The notes below the pieces were generated by a model. That model did no database searches. It was given only the letters and a program-made list of their open reading frames with translations, and had not been told where the DNA came from. Positions 9,215 to 17,430 of a stretch of DNA of 64,000 nucleotides are shown one piece after another; the first letter of the stretch is position 1, and each line of letters starts with the position of its first letter. Source of the DNA: Roseococcus sp. SYP-B2431 (GTDB taxonomy: Bacteria; Pseudomonadota; Alphaproteobacteria; Acetobacterales; Acetobacteraceae); NCBI RefSeq assembly GCF_004336745.1, contig NZ_SJXD01000011.1, positions 1,178,001 to 1,242,000 of the forward strand, given 5' to 3'. Position numbers and translations under genes: made by a program.

Positions 9215-10030
9215 TCAGCGCCGGCGCGCCACCCCGTCCGCGACGAGGTTGCAGCCGAGCACGGCGAGCAGGATCGCGAGGCCAGGCCAAAGCGCCGCCA
9301 GGGGCGCCTGGAAAACCAGTTCCTGCGCATTGGCCAGCATATTGCCCCAGGACGGCGCAGGCGGCGCGATGCCCAGGCCGAGGAAGCTCAGCACGCTCTC
9401 CGCGAGCACGGCGCCGCCGACGGCCAGGGCCGTCGCGATCGCGATGGGCGCCGCGAGCTGCGGCAGGACGTGACGCAGCAGGATTCGGGCCTCGCCGACG
9501 CCGAGCGCCCGGGCCGCGCGCACGAAATCGCGTGCCAGCACCGACAGCGCCGTCGCCCGCACCAGCCGCGCCACGCCCACCCAGCCGAAGGCGGCGAGGA
9601 GCGCCGCGATGCGCAGGATGTCGGCCACGGCTTCGCCGCGCGGCAGGCCCAGGGCGGCCGGATCGAGCGCGGCCAGGATCACCAGCAGCGGCAGGGCCGG
9701 CAAGGCGAGCAGCCCGTCGGCCAGGCGCATCAGCGCGGCATCCAGCCAGCCGCCGCGCCAGGCGGCCAGGAGACCCACGACGGTGCCGATCACCGTGGCG
9801 GCCAGCGCGGCCATCAGCCCCACGATCAGCGAGACGCGGGCGCCGTAGAGCAGCCGCAGGAGGATGTCGCGGCCAAGGTCGTCGGTGCCGAGCGGATGGA
9901 TGGCCGAAGGCGGCTCGAAGCGTGTGAACAGGTCCGGCAGGAAGGGATCGTGGCCCAGCCAGGCGGCGGCCAGCGGCGCGGCGGCGGCGGCCAGGACCAG
10001 CGCGGCCAGCAGAGCGATACCGGCCCTCAT
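9215..10030 (-). CDS. ABC transporter permease, DppC/OppC type
   Basis: A 271-aa inner-membrane permease of the peptide/nickel importer class. It has an N-terminal membrane segment, the family's HPLGTDDLGRDILLRLLYGA motif (about 45-65), five further hydrophobic segments, and the ATPase-docking EAA loop (RAARALGVGEARILLRHVLP, about 170-190). It is the last gene of a four-gene minus-strand operon, starting 52 nt after the DppB-type gene. No ATP-binding subunit follows: the next gene is convergent. The transporter must therefore borrow an ATPase encoded elsewhere, or be incomplete. Confidence 0.92.
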   Translation of the reverse strand: MRAGIALLAALVLAAAAAPLAAAWLGHDPFLPDLFTRFEPPSAIHPLGTDDLGRDILLRLLYGARVSLIVGLMAALAATVIGTVVGLLAAWRGGWLDAALMRLADGLLALPALPLLVILAALDPAALGLPRGEAVADILRIAALLAAFGWVGVARLVRATALSVLARDFVRAARALGVGEARILLRHVLPQLAAPIAIATALAVGGAVLAESVLSFLGLGIAPPAPSWGNMLANAQELVFQAPLAALWPGLAILLAVLGCNLVADGVARRR

Positions 10031-10082
10031 GCACTGTCCGATCGCAGAAGGGCGAAGCCCGGAGGCGTGAATCCGCCAGCCA

Positions 10083-11024
10083 TCATGCCAACCGAGGGTC
10101 CAGCCAGCGCTGGGCGAGGTCGGCCGCGAGCGTCGCCAGCATCGTCACCACCGCGACCACCAGCAGCGCCAACAGCGCCAGGTTGAAGTCGTTGCCCATC
10201 ACCGCGTCGTAGATGAGCTTGCCCATGCCGGGCCGCGCGAAGACCGTCTCGGTGATCAGGGCGCCCGAGACCAGGGCGCCCGCGTCCAGCGCCGCGAGGG
10301 TCAGGAGGGGCACGCCGGCATTGGGCAGAGCCTGGCGCCAGAGGATTCGGGCTTCGCCGGCCCCCTGGGCGCGGGCCGTGCGGATATGCGGCTCCGCCAT
10401 CGCCGTCGCGAGCGCGGAAGCGGCATGGCGCGCGTAGCCGGCGAGATGCCCGAAGGCCAGGGTCGCGACGGGCAGGATCAGGAACCGCCCTCCGCCGTCG
10501 CCGCCCGAGCTGTCGCCTGGCGGGCCTCCGCCCGCGGGCAACCAGCCGAGCTGCACGGCGAAGAGGATGATCAGCAGCAGCCCCAGCCAGAAGGACGGCA
10601 CCGCCTGGGCAAGGAGCGCCAGCCCCTGCACTCCCGGCGCCAGCCTCGGCTTCAGCGCCGCCACCGCGCCGAGGCTGACGCCGACCCCAACGGCGAGGAG
10701 CAGGGCCAGGCCCAGCAATTGCAGCGAGCTCAGCAGGGGCGGGCCCAGAAGCTGCGCCACCGGCTGCGCGAAGAGCCGCGAATGCCCGAAATTCCCCTGC
10801 AGCACCGCCCCGGCCCAGGCCAGGTAGCGGGCCATCAACGGCTGATCGAGGCCATGCAGCGCGCGCAGCCGGGCCGCATCCTCGGAGGTGAGCCGCGGAT
10901 CGCCCGCGATGGCGAGGTCGATGGGATCGCCCGGCATCAGCGCGATCAGCAGGAAGGCGCAGAGCGAGAGGATCGCGGCCGTGACAGCGATCTGCGCCAG
11001 GCGCCAGAGGATGAGGCGGGTCAC
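10083..11024 (-). CDS. ABC transporter permease, DppB/OppB type
   Basis: A 313-aa inner-membrane partner of the DppC-type permease. Membrane segment 1 is near the N-terminus (RLAQIAVTAAILSLCAFLLI), followed by the typical MPGDPIDL motif, a periplasmic loop and the EAA loop (RTARAQGAGEARILWRQALP). GTG at 11024 is taken as the start because it overlaps the upstream VOC stop as GTGA. An ATG six codons upstream is possible but would deepen the overlap. A glycine-rich insert at about residues 180-195 is slightly unusual. Substrate unknown: peptides, opines or metal complexes are all transported by this class. Confidence 0.92.
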   Translation of the reverse strand: MTRLILWRLAQIAVTAAILSLCAFLLIALMPGDPIDLAIAGDPRLTSEDAARLRALHGLDQPLMARYLAWAGAVLQGNFGHSRLFAQPVAQLLGPPLLSSLQLLGLALLLAVGVGVSLGAVAALKPRLAPGVQGLALLAQAVPSFWLGLLLIILFAVQLGWLPAGGGPPGDSSGGDGGGRFLILPVATLAFGHLAGYARHAASALATAMAEPHIRTARAQGAGEARILWRQALPNAGVPLLTLAALDAGALVSGALITETVFARPGMGKLIYDAVMGNDFNLALLALLVVAVVTMLATLAADLAQRWLDPRLA

Positions 11025-11410
11025 GCCTCCGCCCTGTTGCACACCGCCTCGACGCGATTGCCGTCCGGGTCGAGCAGGAAGGCGCCGTAATAGTGGTCGT
11101 GATACTCCGGGCGCGGGCCGGGGGGGCCGTCGTCGCGCCCGCCATGCGCCAGGCCCGCGGCGTGGAAGGCCCGCACCGCGGCGCGGTCCGGGGCCCGGAA
11201 GCCCCAGTGCCGCCGGTCCGCCGCCACGCCCGGCCGGACGTAGATGGAGAGGAAGCTGTGGCTGTCGTCGTCGGCCGTGTTGCGGAGGCCGTAGCCGATG
11301 CCCTGCTCCGTCACCCAGACGCGCGGCACGCCGAGCGCGCCCATCACCGCATCATAGAAGCGCAGCGCGGGCTCCAGCGCATTCACCGTGATGGAGACGT
11401 GATCGAGCAT
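11021..11410 (-). CDS. VOC (glyoxalase/bleomycin-resistance fold) family protein
   Basis: A 129-aa single-domain vicinal-oxygen-chelate protein. It begins MLDHVSITV with the first metal-ligand-type His, has HWGFRAPDRAAVRAFHAA in the middle and ends DPDGNRVEAVC, with the terminal Glu ligand typical of the fold. The family covers glyoxalase I, dioxygenases and resistance proteins, so the reaction cannot be named. It is sandwiched in a transporter operon: its ATG overlaps the binding protein's stop by 1 nt (TGATG) and its stop overlaps the permease's GTG. It is therefore made with the transporter and may modify or bind the imported compound. Confidence 0.85.
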   Translation of the reverse strand: MLDHVSITVNALEPALRFYDAVMGALGVPRVWVTEQGIGYGLRNTADDDSHSFLSIYVRPGVAADRRHWGFRAPDRAAVRAFHAAGLAHGGRDDGPPGPRPEYHDHYYGAFLLDPDGNRVEAVCNRAEA

Positions 11411-13059
11411 CAGCGAACCCGCCACTCCTCCGCCCAGAGGCTGGAGAAGTTGAGGTGGCCGGTCGGCCGCACGCCCTCCAGCCAGGCAGGCCAGACATGC
11501 GCGTCCTGGCGGAACCACAGCGGCAGCGAGGGCAGCTCCTCGGCATAGATCGCCTGGAGGCGATGCCACAGCGCGCGGCGCTTGCCGCGGTCCAGCTCGA
11601 TGGGCAGCGCCTCCAGCAGCGCGTCCATCTCGGCGTTGCGGAAGCCGGGATAGTTCTGGCCGGACCAGTTGCGGGCGGCGGTCGGGATCTCGTCGGAATG
11701 CAGGCTCGTGCGCGGGACGCTCTCGGGCGCGGAGACCCAGGCGTAGAGCGCCGCCCCCTGGAAGCGCCGGCGCGACATGGTCTCGCCGAAGAAGACGCGC
11801 GGCGGCTCGTTGCGGATGCGCGCTTCCACGCCGATCCGGCGCCACTGCGCCTGGATGACCTGCTGGGTCGCCTCGCGCGAGCGGTTGCCCGCGGTGGTCA
11901 TGAGCTCGAAGGAGAGGCGGTCGCCCGCCGCGTTGCGCCGGATGCCGTCGGAGCCGGGGCGCCAGCCCGCCTCGTCGAGCAGCGCGGCGGCGCGGCGCGC
12001 GTCGTGGGGCCAGGCCCGGACCTCCGGATCGCTCGGCCAGTCGAGCGGATTGACGCTGGTGTTGGCGACGGTCTGCCGCCCCTCGAAGAGCCGCGCGACG
12101 ATCTGCGCACGATCCAGGCCCAGCAGCAGCGCCTGGCGCACGCGGCGGTCGGCGAAGAGGGGCATGTCGAGATTGAGGTCCATGTGCTCGTAGATGAGGC
12201 CCGGCTGGTACTCCACGCGGAAGCGGGCGCCGGTGCGCCGGGCCAGGGCCGTCGCCTGCTCGACGGGCAGGCCGAGCTCGCCGGCGACCATGTCCAGCTG
12301 CCCGGCCAGCAGCTGCGCCTCCAGGGCCGGCGTGCTCTCGACGGCGCGGATCACGATGCGCCGGAAGGCGGGCGCCGGGCCGTCCCATTGCGCGTTGCGC
12401 TCCAGCGTGATCGCGGCGCCGGGCTGGACCTGGACGATGCGGTAGGGGCCGTTCCAGAGGCCGGGAGTCGTGGGCTCGGTATCGTAGAGGGTGCGGGTGC
12501 GATAGGCGCGCGGGTCGGCCCGCCAGCGCTCGCGCTCCAGATGCGCCGGCAGCGGGGCGAAGTCGCCGAGGCTCGCGAATTCGAAGGTCACGCGGTCGAA
12601 GCGGAGCGTGAAGCTGCGCGTGTCCTCGGCGATGAACTCATAGGCCGAGCGGAAGAATTCCGCCGGGCCGATGCCGGTGGCGGGCTCGCGGCCGGCTTCA
12701 TAGGTCAGGCGGAGATCGTCGGTGGTGATGGGCGTGCCATCGCCCCAGCGCAGGCCCTCGCGCAGGCGCCAGGTGACGCGGATGCCAGGCTTACCCCCGG
12801 GGGTGGCCTCCAGCCGCGCGAGGCCGTTCTCCAGGGTGGGGAGCGTCTCGCAGAGCAGGCATACGAGCTTCCAATCGGCGTCGTAGGCCGTGACGGGGCG
12901 GCGGCTGAAGCCAAGCGCATAGGACTTCGCCACCATATTCTCGATATTCGGGTGCAGCGTGGACGGATACTGCGTGATGCCTATGGTCAGCGTGTCGCGC
13001 GTCTGGGCATGCGCGGGGAGCGCCCAGGCCAGCATCATCAACAGCAAGCGGGCGAACAT
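11410..13059 (-). CDS. ABC transporter extracellular solute-binding protein, family 5 (peptide/nickel type)
   Basis: A 549-aa periplasmic binding protein heading the four-gene importer operon. ATG at 13059 has GGAG 6 nt upstream. The signal peptide MFARLLLMMLAWALPAHAQ ends at about residue 19. The mature protein shows the SBP_bac_5 plan, with TLTIGITQYPSTLHPNIEN at its start and long hinge-separated lobes. A few family 5 members bind peptides, and others bind opines, glutathione, heme or nickel. The 54-nt space before the partner PPC-domain gene holds no obvious terminator. Ligand unknown. Confidence 0.92.
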   Translation of the reverse strand: MFARLLLMMLAWALPAHAQTRDTLTIGITQYPSTLHPNIENMVAKSYALGFSRRPVTAYDADWKLVCLLCETLPTLENGLARLEATPGGKPGIRVTWRLREGLRWGDGTPITTDDLRLTYEAGREPATGIGPAEFFRSAYEFIAEDTRSFTLRFDRVTFEFASLGDFAPLPAHLERERWRADPRAYRTRTLYDTEPTTPGLWNGPYRIVQVQPGAAITLERNAQWDGPAPAFRRIVIRAVESTPALEAQLLAGQLDMVAGELGLPVEQATALARRTGARFRVEYQPGLIYEHMDLNLDMPLFADRRVRQALLLGLDRAQIVARLFEGRQTVANTSVNPLDWPSDPEVRAWPHDARRAAALLDEAGWRPGSDGIRRNAAGDRLSFELMTTAGNRSREATQQVIQAQWRRIGVEARIRNEPPRVFFGETMSRRRFQGAALYAWVSAPESVPRTSLHSDEIPTAARNWSGQNYPGFRNAEMDALLEALPIELDRGKRRALWHRLQAIYAEELPSLPLWFRQDAHVWPAWLEGVRPTGHLNFSSLWAEEWRVR

Positions 13060-13133
13060 ACCAAACTCCAGGACCAGAGGCCGCCATCGTGGCCCGGCCC
13101 GGGTAGCAGGGGCAACCACCTCTCAGGGGACGA

Positions 13134-13577
13134 TCAGGCGCCCGGGTCGATCAGCGCGATTCCCAGTTCAGGCCGCTTCTTGCGTCGAAGATGGGCCGGC
13201 GACTCGGTCAGGGTCACCTCCAGCGTCGGGCGCACGATCGCTTCGAGCAGGTGACCGCCCTTCACCGAACCGTCACGCAGGCCGAGCACCACATGGGCGT
13301 GCAGACTGGACTTCCCCTCGTCGTCCACCGCGATGTCGCCGACCAGGCTCAGGACCTCAACCTGCTCTGCGACGGGAATCTTCACATAGTCCTTCGTCGC
13401 GACGTCGAACCAGGCGACCGTCGCGCGCTCGAAGGCGCCGAGCGCGGTCAGCGAGGCGGCGCGGATCGTTTCGCGTTGCGCGAAATTCGCGATGGAGGAA
13501 AAAGCCTCCTCGCCGGGCTCCAGCACGAGGAGATAGGTCTTCTGACCTTCCGCCTCGGCGATCATCTTCGACTTCAT
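13134..13577 (-). CDS. PPC (DUF296) domain protein
   Basis: A 147-aa protein made almost entirely of one PPC/DUF296 domain: an N-terminal strand (KTYLLVLEPGEEAFSSI), a central ALGAFERATVAWFD segment, and the hallmark LHAHVVLGLRDGSVKGGHLL region whose histidines bind metal in solved homologues. In plants the domain accompanies AT-hook DNA-binding proteins; stand-alone bacterial forms have no firm function. The start at 13577 has a strong GGAGG 6 nt upstream. Just upstream of the ABC operon on the same strand, but 74 nt away, so co-transcription is possible rather than shown. Confidence 0.88.
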   Translation of the reverse strand: MKSKMIAEAEGQKTYLLVLEPGEEAFSSIANFAQRETIRAASLTALGAFERATVAWFDVATKDYVKIPVAEQVEVLSLVGDIAVDDEGKSSLHAHVVLGLRDGSVKGGHLLEAIVRPTLEVTLTESPAHLRRKKRPELGIALIDPGA

Positions 13578-13634
13578 GGTGCCTCCGTCGCGTGGTGATG
13601 CCGGATCAACACGCGACGGCCGGCCGGGTTCCCC

Positions 13635-14360
13635 TCAGCCCGCCTTCCCCTTGTGGGCCAGCGCCTCGTCGAGGCTGCCGACGCCGCCGTGGGCGCGGCT
13701 CCAGCCCACCGGATCCTCCAGGAACTTCCGCACGCCCGTCAGCGAGGCCTCGGGGAAGTAGGCCTTCTCCCGGCAGACCTCGAGCACGTCCCACCAGGTC
13801 GCGAGGTGATGCAGCGAGAGGTCCATCGCCTTCATCTGCTCGAAGCTGCCGGGAAATACGCCGTAGTAGAAGACCACGAAGGTATGCGCGCATTTCGCGC
13901 CGGCCTCGCGCAGCGCCTCGGCGAAGCGGATCTTGCTCGCGCCGTCGGTGGTGAGGTCCTCGACCAGCAGCGTCTCCCGGCCCACCGGCACGTCGCCCTC
14001 GATCAGCGCGTTGCGTCCGAAGCCCTTGGGCTTCTTGCGGACATAGGCCATCGGCACGTTCATGCGGTCGGCGATCCAGGCCGCGAAGGGAATGCCCGCC
14101 GTCTCGCCGCCGGCGATGCTCTCGATCGTCTCGAAGCCGATGGCGCGGTTGATCTTCTCCACACCCAGGTCGCTGATCCGGGTCCGGGCGCGCGGGTAGG
14201 AGATGATCTTGCGGCAATCGATATAGACGGGGCTCTTCCAGCCGGAGGTCAGGGTATAGGGTTCCTCGGGGCGGAAATTGACCGCCTTGATCTCCAGGAG
14301 GATACGCGCGGTGGTCAGGGCCGCGTCCTGATCCCAATCCGAGGCGTGATGGCCACTCAT
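13635..14360 (-). CDS. pyrE: Orotate phosphoribosyltransferase
   Basis: A 241-aa cytoplasmic enzyme joining orotate to PRPP to give OMP in pyrimidine synthesis. The sequence shows YTLTSGWKSPVYIDCRKIIS near residue 35, the PRPP-binding segment LLVEDLTTDGASKIRFAEAL near residue 135, and the lysine-rich VRKKPKGFGRNALIEG loop. The length fits the longer alphaproteobacterial form rather than the roughly 213-aa E. coli enzyme. ATG at 14360 is the start before MSGHHASDWDQDAAL; longer in-frame readings lack family similarity. Divergent from the ELM1-family gene, 53 nt away. Confidence 0.95.
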   Translation of the reverse strand: MSGHHASDWDQDAALTTARILLEIKAVNFRPEEPYTLTSGWKSPVYIDCRKIISYPRARTRISDLGVEKINRAIGFETIESIAGGETAGIPFAAWIADRMNVPMAYVRKKPKGFGRNALIEGDVPVGRETLLVEDLTTDGASKIRFAEALREAGAKCAHTFVVFYYGVFPGSFEQMKAMDLSLHHLATWWDVLEVCREKAYFPEASLTGVRKFLEDPVGWSRAHGGVGSLDEALAHKGKAG

Positions 14361-14413
14361 TCTTCTGCTCCGAGTCTCTCGGCGTCTCGTAACGTCCGAC
14401 GGCTGTCCCGTCC

Positions 14414-15331
14414 ATGAGGGTCTGGGTGCTGGAAGACCCGCGCGCCGGGACGGCCGCGCAGGCCCTGGGCATCGCCGAGCGGCTGGGCGTGCCGTTCCGG
14501 CGGATTCCGCTGCGCTTCGGGCCCTGGGCGAAGGTGGTCTGGCCCTGGCCAACTTTGGTCGGGCTCGCGGACCGGTCGGAATTCGCGCCGCCCTGGCCGG
14601 GACTGGTGATCTCTTCCGGGCGCCGCGCGGCGCCCGTCTCGCGCTGGCTGCGGGCGCGCGGGGCGAAGACCGTCCACACCATGCGGCCGGGCTTCTGCGC
14701 CGGCGACTTCGACCTGCTGGTGATCGGCTCGCTCGATTCGCCCGCGCCGGCCGGGAATCTGATGGTCATCCAGGGCGCCGCCCACCGGCTGACGCCCGAG
14801 GCGCTCGCCGCCGCTGCCGCCGGCTTTCCGGAGCTGGCCGCCCTGCCATCGCCCCGCGTGGCGCTGGTGCTGGGCGGGCCGGTGCGGTCGGAGGGCATGG
14901 ACGCGGAGGTCGCGGCGCGGATCGCGCGTCGGGCCGCCGGCCTGGGCGCCAGCGTGCTGGCCACCACCTCCCGCCGGACCGGCGTAACCGCGGCGGAGGC
15001 CGTGGCGAATGCGCTCTCGGACGTGCCCCATCATCTGCACCGCTGGGGCGCTGCCGGCCGGAACCCCTATCTGGCGATGCTGGCCCTGGCGGACATCCTG
15101 GTCGTCACCGGCGATTCCACCTCCATGCTCTCCGAGGTCCTGATGACGCGCGCCCCTCTGCTCATCGCCGATCCCGGCGGGCTCGGCCCTCGCCACCGCG
15201 GGCTGACCGAGGGGCTGGTGCGGGCCGGCATGGCCGCGCGGCTGGGCGACCGCCTGCCCTCGCCGCGCCCGGCGCTGGACGAGACCAGCCGCATCGTCGC
15301 CGAGATTCGCGCGCGGGGGCTCGTTCCATGA
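14414..15331 (+). CDS. Mitochondrial fission ELM1 family protein (DUF1022)
   Basis: A 305-aa protein of the ELM1 family, named for a plant protein that recruits dynamin to mitochondria. Bacterial members are common in Alphaproteobacteria and unexplained, and the fold resembles GT-B glycosyltransferases. Visible features are MRVWVLEDPRAGTAAQALGI at the start, the VISSGRRAAPVSRWLR region, a VALVLGGPVRSEGMD glycine-rich turn and DILVVTGDSTSMLSEVL near residue 230, the spot where GT-B enzymes bind the sugar donor. Its last codons overlap msrQ by 4 nt (ATGA), so the two are translated together. Confidence 0.88.
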   Translation: MRVWVLEDPRAGTAAQALGIAERLGVPFRRIPLRFGPWAKVVWPWPTLVGLADRSEFAPPWPGLVISSGRRAAPVSRWLRARGAKTVHTMRPGFCAGDFDLLVIGSLDSPAPAGNLMVIQGAAHRLTPEALAAAAAGFPELAALPSPRVALVLGGPVRSEGMDAEVAARIARRAAGLGASVLATTSRRTGVTAAEAVANALSDVPHHLHRWGAAGRNPYLAMLALADILVVTGDSTSMLSEVLMTRAPLLIADPGGLGPRHRGLTEGLVRAGMAARLGDRLPSPRPALDETSRIVAEIRARGLVP

Positions 15332-16194
15332 ATCCCGCCGGGCGGGCGCAGGCCAGGCCGGTGCCCGACTGGGCACTCTGGCGCGAGCGCAGCGGCAAGC
15401 TCTCGCCGCTGCGGATCGTGGCGCTGGCGATCCTGATCCTGCCCAGCTTCTTCATCCTCGCGGACTGGTGGCAGGCCAATCTCGGCCCCGAGCCGCTGAA
15501 CGCGGCGATGCACGAGACCGGCCGCTGGTCGATCCGCTTCCTGATCGCGAGCCTCGCCATCACGCCGGCGGGCCGCATCCTCGCCTGGCCGCGCCTCTAC
15601 CAGATCCGCCGGATGCTGGGGCTCGGCGCGTTGGCCTGGGTGCTGCTGCACCTGGTGCTCTACCTCGCCGACCAGAACTGGATCGTCACGACCGCCATCG
15701 CCGAGATCGCGAAGCGCTTCTACCTGACCATCGGCTTCGTCGCGCTCCTCGGACTGTGCCTGCTGGGCTGGACCTCGACGGACGGCTGGATGCGCCGGCT
15801 CGGCCGGCGCTGGAAGAAGCTGCACCGGCTGATCTTCCCCATCGTGCTCGTGGCCATGCTGCATGCCTTCATCCAGGCCAAGTCCGATGTCAGCCAGGAG
15901 AGCCTGCTGACCGGGATCCTCCTCTGGCTGCTGCTCTGGCGGCTGATCCCGGCGCGGCTCCAGTCCAACCTGCTCGCGCTGGCGGCGCTCACGGTTCTGG
16001 CCTTCCTGGCGACCGTCGCCACCGAATACGCCTGGTTCGCGCTAGCGACGAACCTGCCGGCGGGCCGGGTCGCGGCCGCCAATTTCGACCTCACCTTCGG
16101 TCCGCGGCCGGCCGCCTGGGCGAGCATCGGCATGGCAGGATTCGTCGCCTTGGCGGCAGGCCGGCAGCTTGTCCAAAGGCGGCGCCGGGCGTAA
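15328..16194 (+). CDS. msrQ: Sulfoxide reductase heme-binding membrane subunit (MsrQ/YedZ family)
   Basis: A 288-aa integral membrane protein with about seven hydrophobic segments and the ferric-reductase-like core. MsrQ passes electrons from the quinone pool via heme b to periplasmic MsrP, which repairs oxidised methionines. Candidate heme-ligand histidines are in AMHETGRWSIRFLIA, LGALAWVLLHLVLYLAD and LHRLIFPIVLVAMLHAF. Members are normally 200-220 aa; this one has an extra two membrane segments at the C-terminus. No msrP is in the window, so either it is elsewhere or this paralog serves another partner. Translationally coupled to ELM1. Confidence 0.85.
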   Translation: MNPAGRAQARPVPDWALWRERSGKLSPLRIVALAILILPSFFILADWWQANLGPEPLNAAMHETGRWSIRFLIASLAITPAGRILAWPRLYQIRRMLGLGALAWVLLHLVLYLADQNWIVTTAIAEIAKRFYLTIGFVALLGLCLLGWTSTDGWMRRLGRRWKKLHRLIFPIVLVAMLHAFIQAKSDVSQESLLTGILLWLLLWRLIPARLQSNLLALAALTVLAFLATVATEYAWFALATNLPAGRVAAANFDLTFGPRPAAWASIGMAGFVALAAGRQLVQRRRRA

Positions 16195-16224
16195 CCCCAG
16201 AACCCTTCGAGGATGGGACACGTC

Positions 16225-17295
16225 ATGGCACGCACGCACCGCATCGCCGTCATTCCGGGCGATGGAATCGGCAAGGAAACCACGCCCGAGGGCCTGCGCG
16301 TGCTCGACGCCGCCGCCCGCCGCTTCGGCTTCGACCTGAAGCTCACCCATTACGACTGGTCCTGCGAGACCTATACCAAGACCGGCCGGATGATGCCCGA
16401 GGACGGGCTCGACCAGCTGAAGGACAGCGACAGCGTCTTCCTCGGCGCCGTGGGCTGGCCGGGCGTGCCGGATCACACCTCGCTCTGGGGCCTGCTGATC
16501 CCGATCCGCCGCGGCTTCGACCAGTATGTCTCGCTGCGCCCCTGCAAGCTGCTGCCGGGCGTCTCCACGCCGCTCGCCAACCGCACTCCGGCCGAGATCG
16601 ACTTCTACGTCGTGCGCGAGAACACCGAGGGCGAGTATTCCTCCATCGGCGGCACGATGTTCCCGGGCACCGACCGCGAGTTCGTCTCGCAGCAGAGCGT
16701 GCTGACGCGCACCGGCACCGACCGGATCATCAAATACGCCTTCGAGCTGGCCATGAAGCGCCCGCGCAAGAAGGTGACGAGCGCCACCAAATCCAACGGC
16801 ATCACCTTCACCATGCCCTACTGGGACGACCGCTTCGCCGAGATGGCGAAGAACTATCCCGAGGTGAAGACCGACCAGTTCCACATCGACATCCTCTGCG
16901 CGCATTTCGTGCAGCACCCGGACTGGTTCGACGTGGTGGTCGGCTCCAACCTCTTCGGCGACATCCTTTCCGACCTGGGCCCGGCCGTGGCCGGCTCCAT
17001 CGGCGTGGCCGCGAGCGCCAACATCAACCCCGAGAAGGCATTTCCCTCGATGTTCGAACCGGTGCACGGCTCGGCGCCGGACATCGCGGGCCGCTTCGTC
17101 GCGAACCCGATCGGGCAGATCTGGTCGGGCGCGATGATGCTCGACCATCTCGGCGAGCCCGAGGCGGCCAAGGCCATCACCACGGCCATCGAGAAGCTGC
17201 TGGCCGAGGGCGGCCCCCGCACGCGCGACCTCGGCGGCCAGGCCGGCACGCTCGACGTGGGCAAGGCCATCGCCGAGGCCGTCGCCGCGTCCTGA
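16225..17295 (+). CDS. Tartrate / D-malate dehydrogenase-type decarboxylating dehydrogenase
   Basis: A 356-aa enzyme of the isocitrate/isopropylmalate dehydrogenase superfamily. It opens with HRIAVIPGDGIGKETTPEGL, has FYVVRENTEGEYSSIGGTMF near residue 135, and the metal-binding DVVVGSNLFGDILSDLGPAV near residue 235, plus EPVHGSAPDIAG. The segment YDWSCETYTKTGRMMPEDGL matches tartrate/D-malate dehydrogenases (TtuC/DmlA) rather than LeuB. These oxidise tartrate or D-malate with NAD and may decarboxylate. ATG at 16225 is preferred over one four codons earlier because GGGA then has proper spacing. A 15-bp hairpin lies just after the stop. Confidence 0.88.
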   Translation: MARTHRIAVIPGDGIGKETTPEGLRVLDAAARRFGFDLKLTHYDWSCETYTKTGRMMPEDGLDQLKDSDSVFLGAVGWPGVPDHTSLWGLLIPIRRGFDQYVSLRPCKLLPGVSTPLANRTPAEIDFYVVRENTEGEYSSIGGTMFPGTDREFVSQQSVLTRTGTDRIIKYAFELAMKRPRKKVTSATKSNGITFTMPYWDDRFAEMAKNYPEVKTDQFHIDILCAHFVQHPDWFDVVVGSNLFGDILSDLGPAVAGSIGVAASANINPEKAFPSMFEPVHGSAPDIAGRFVANPIGQIWSGAMMLDHLGEPEAAKAITTAIEKLLAEGGPRTRDLGGQAGTLDVGKAIAEAVAAS

Positions 17296-17302
17296 CCTGA
17301 AT

Positions 17303-17336
17303 GGGAGGCGTGTGACGCGACCGTCACACGCCTCCC
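17303..17336 (+). terminator. Strong hairpin after the dehydrogenase gene
   Basis: Perfect 15-bp GC-rich stem (GGGAGGCGTGTGACG paired with its complement) around loop CGAC, starting 8 nt after the stop codon. There is no T-run behind it, so it may pause polymerase or protect the 3' end rather than act as a classic intrinsic terminator. Confidence 0.65.
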
Positions 17337-17363
17337 CGATCCGTCGGAACGCCTGTCGCTCAC

Positions 17364-17392
17364 TTGAACAGCTGTTCAGATATGGCTATTGT
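17364..17392 (+). promoter_or_regulatory. Sigma70-like promoter for the 79-aa gene
   Basis: TTGAAC at 17364-17369 and TATTGT at 17387-17392 are separated by exactly 17 nt, a good match to the housekeeping consensus and unusual in such GC-rich DNA. Transcription would start near 17399. The -35 hexamer is embedded in a perfect palindrome (17365-17378). Confidence 0.6.
17365..17378. promoter_or_regulatory. Perfect 14-bp palindrome overlapping the -35 box
   Basis: TGAACAGCTGTTCA is fully self-complementary and covers most of the -35 element. The form is typical of TetR-class or LexA-like operators. A protein bound here would block polymerase. The regulator is unknown, and no TetR or LexA gene lies in the window. 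Confidence 0.5.
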
Positions 17393-17400
17393 GGCGTGAC

Positions 17401-17419
17401 ATTGCGAGTGATTCGCAAT
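17401..17419. promoter_or_regulatory. Fur-box-like operator
   Basis: ATTGCGA and TCGCAAT flank GTGAT, giving a 19-bp inverted repeat that resembles the proteobacterial Fur box (ATTGCGAATGATTCGCAAT-like). It falls at about +1 to +20 of the predicted transcript and ends one base before the Shine-Dalgarno, an ideal place for iron-dependent repression. Zur or Mur sites look similar, so the metal is not certain. Confidence 0.6.
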
Positions 17420-17430
17420 TGGAGAGAATG

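Noticed and set aside
10027-10083. 18-codon frame between the two ABC permeases (TGATG overlap at 10083)
   Set aside because: Overlapping start/stop at both ends is tempting as a coupling peptide, but its sequence (MAGGFTPPGFALLRSDSA) looks like random frame and it lacks its own ribosome site.
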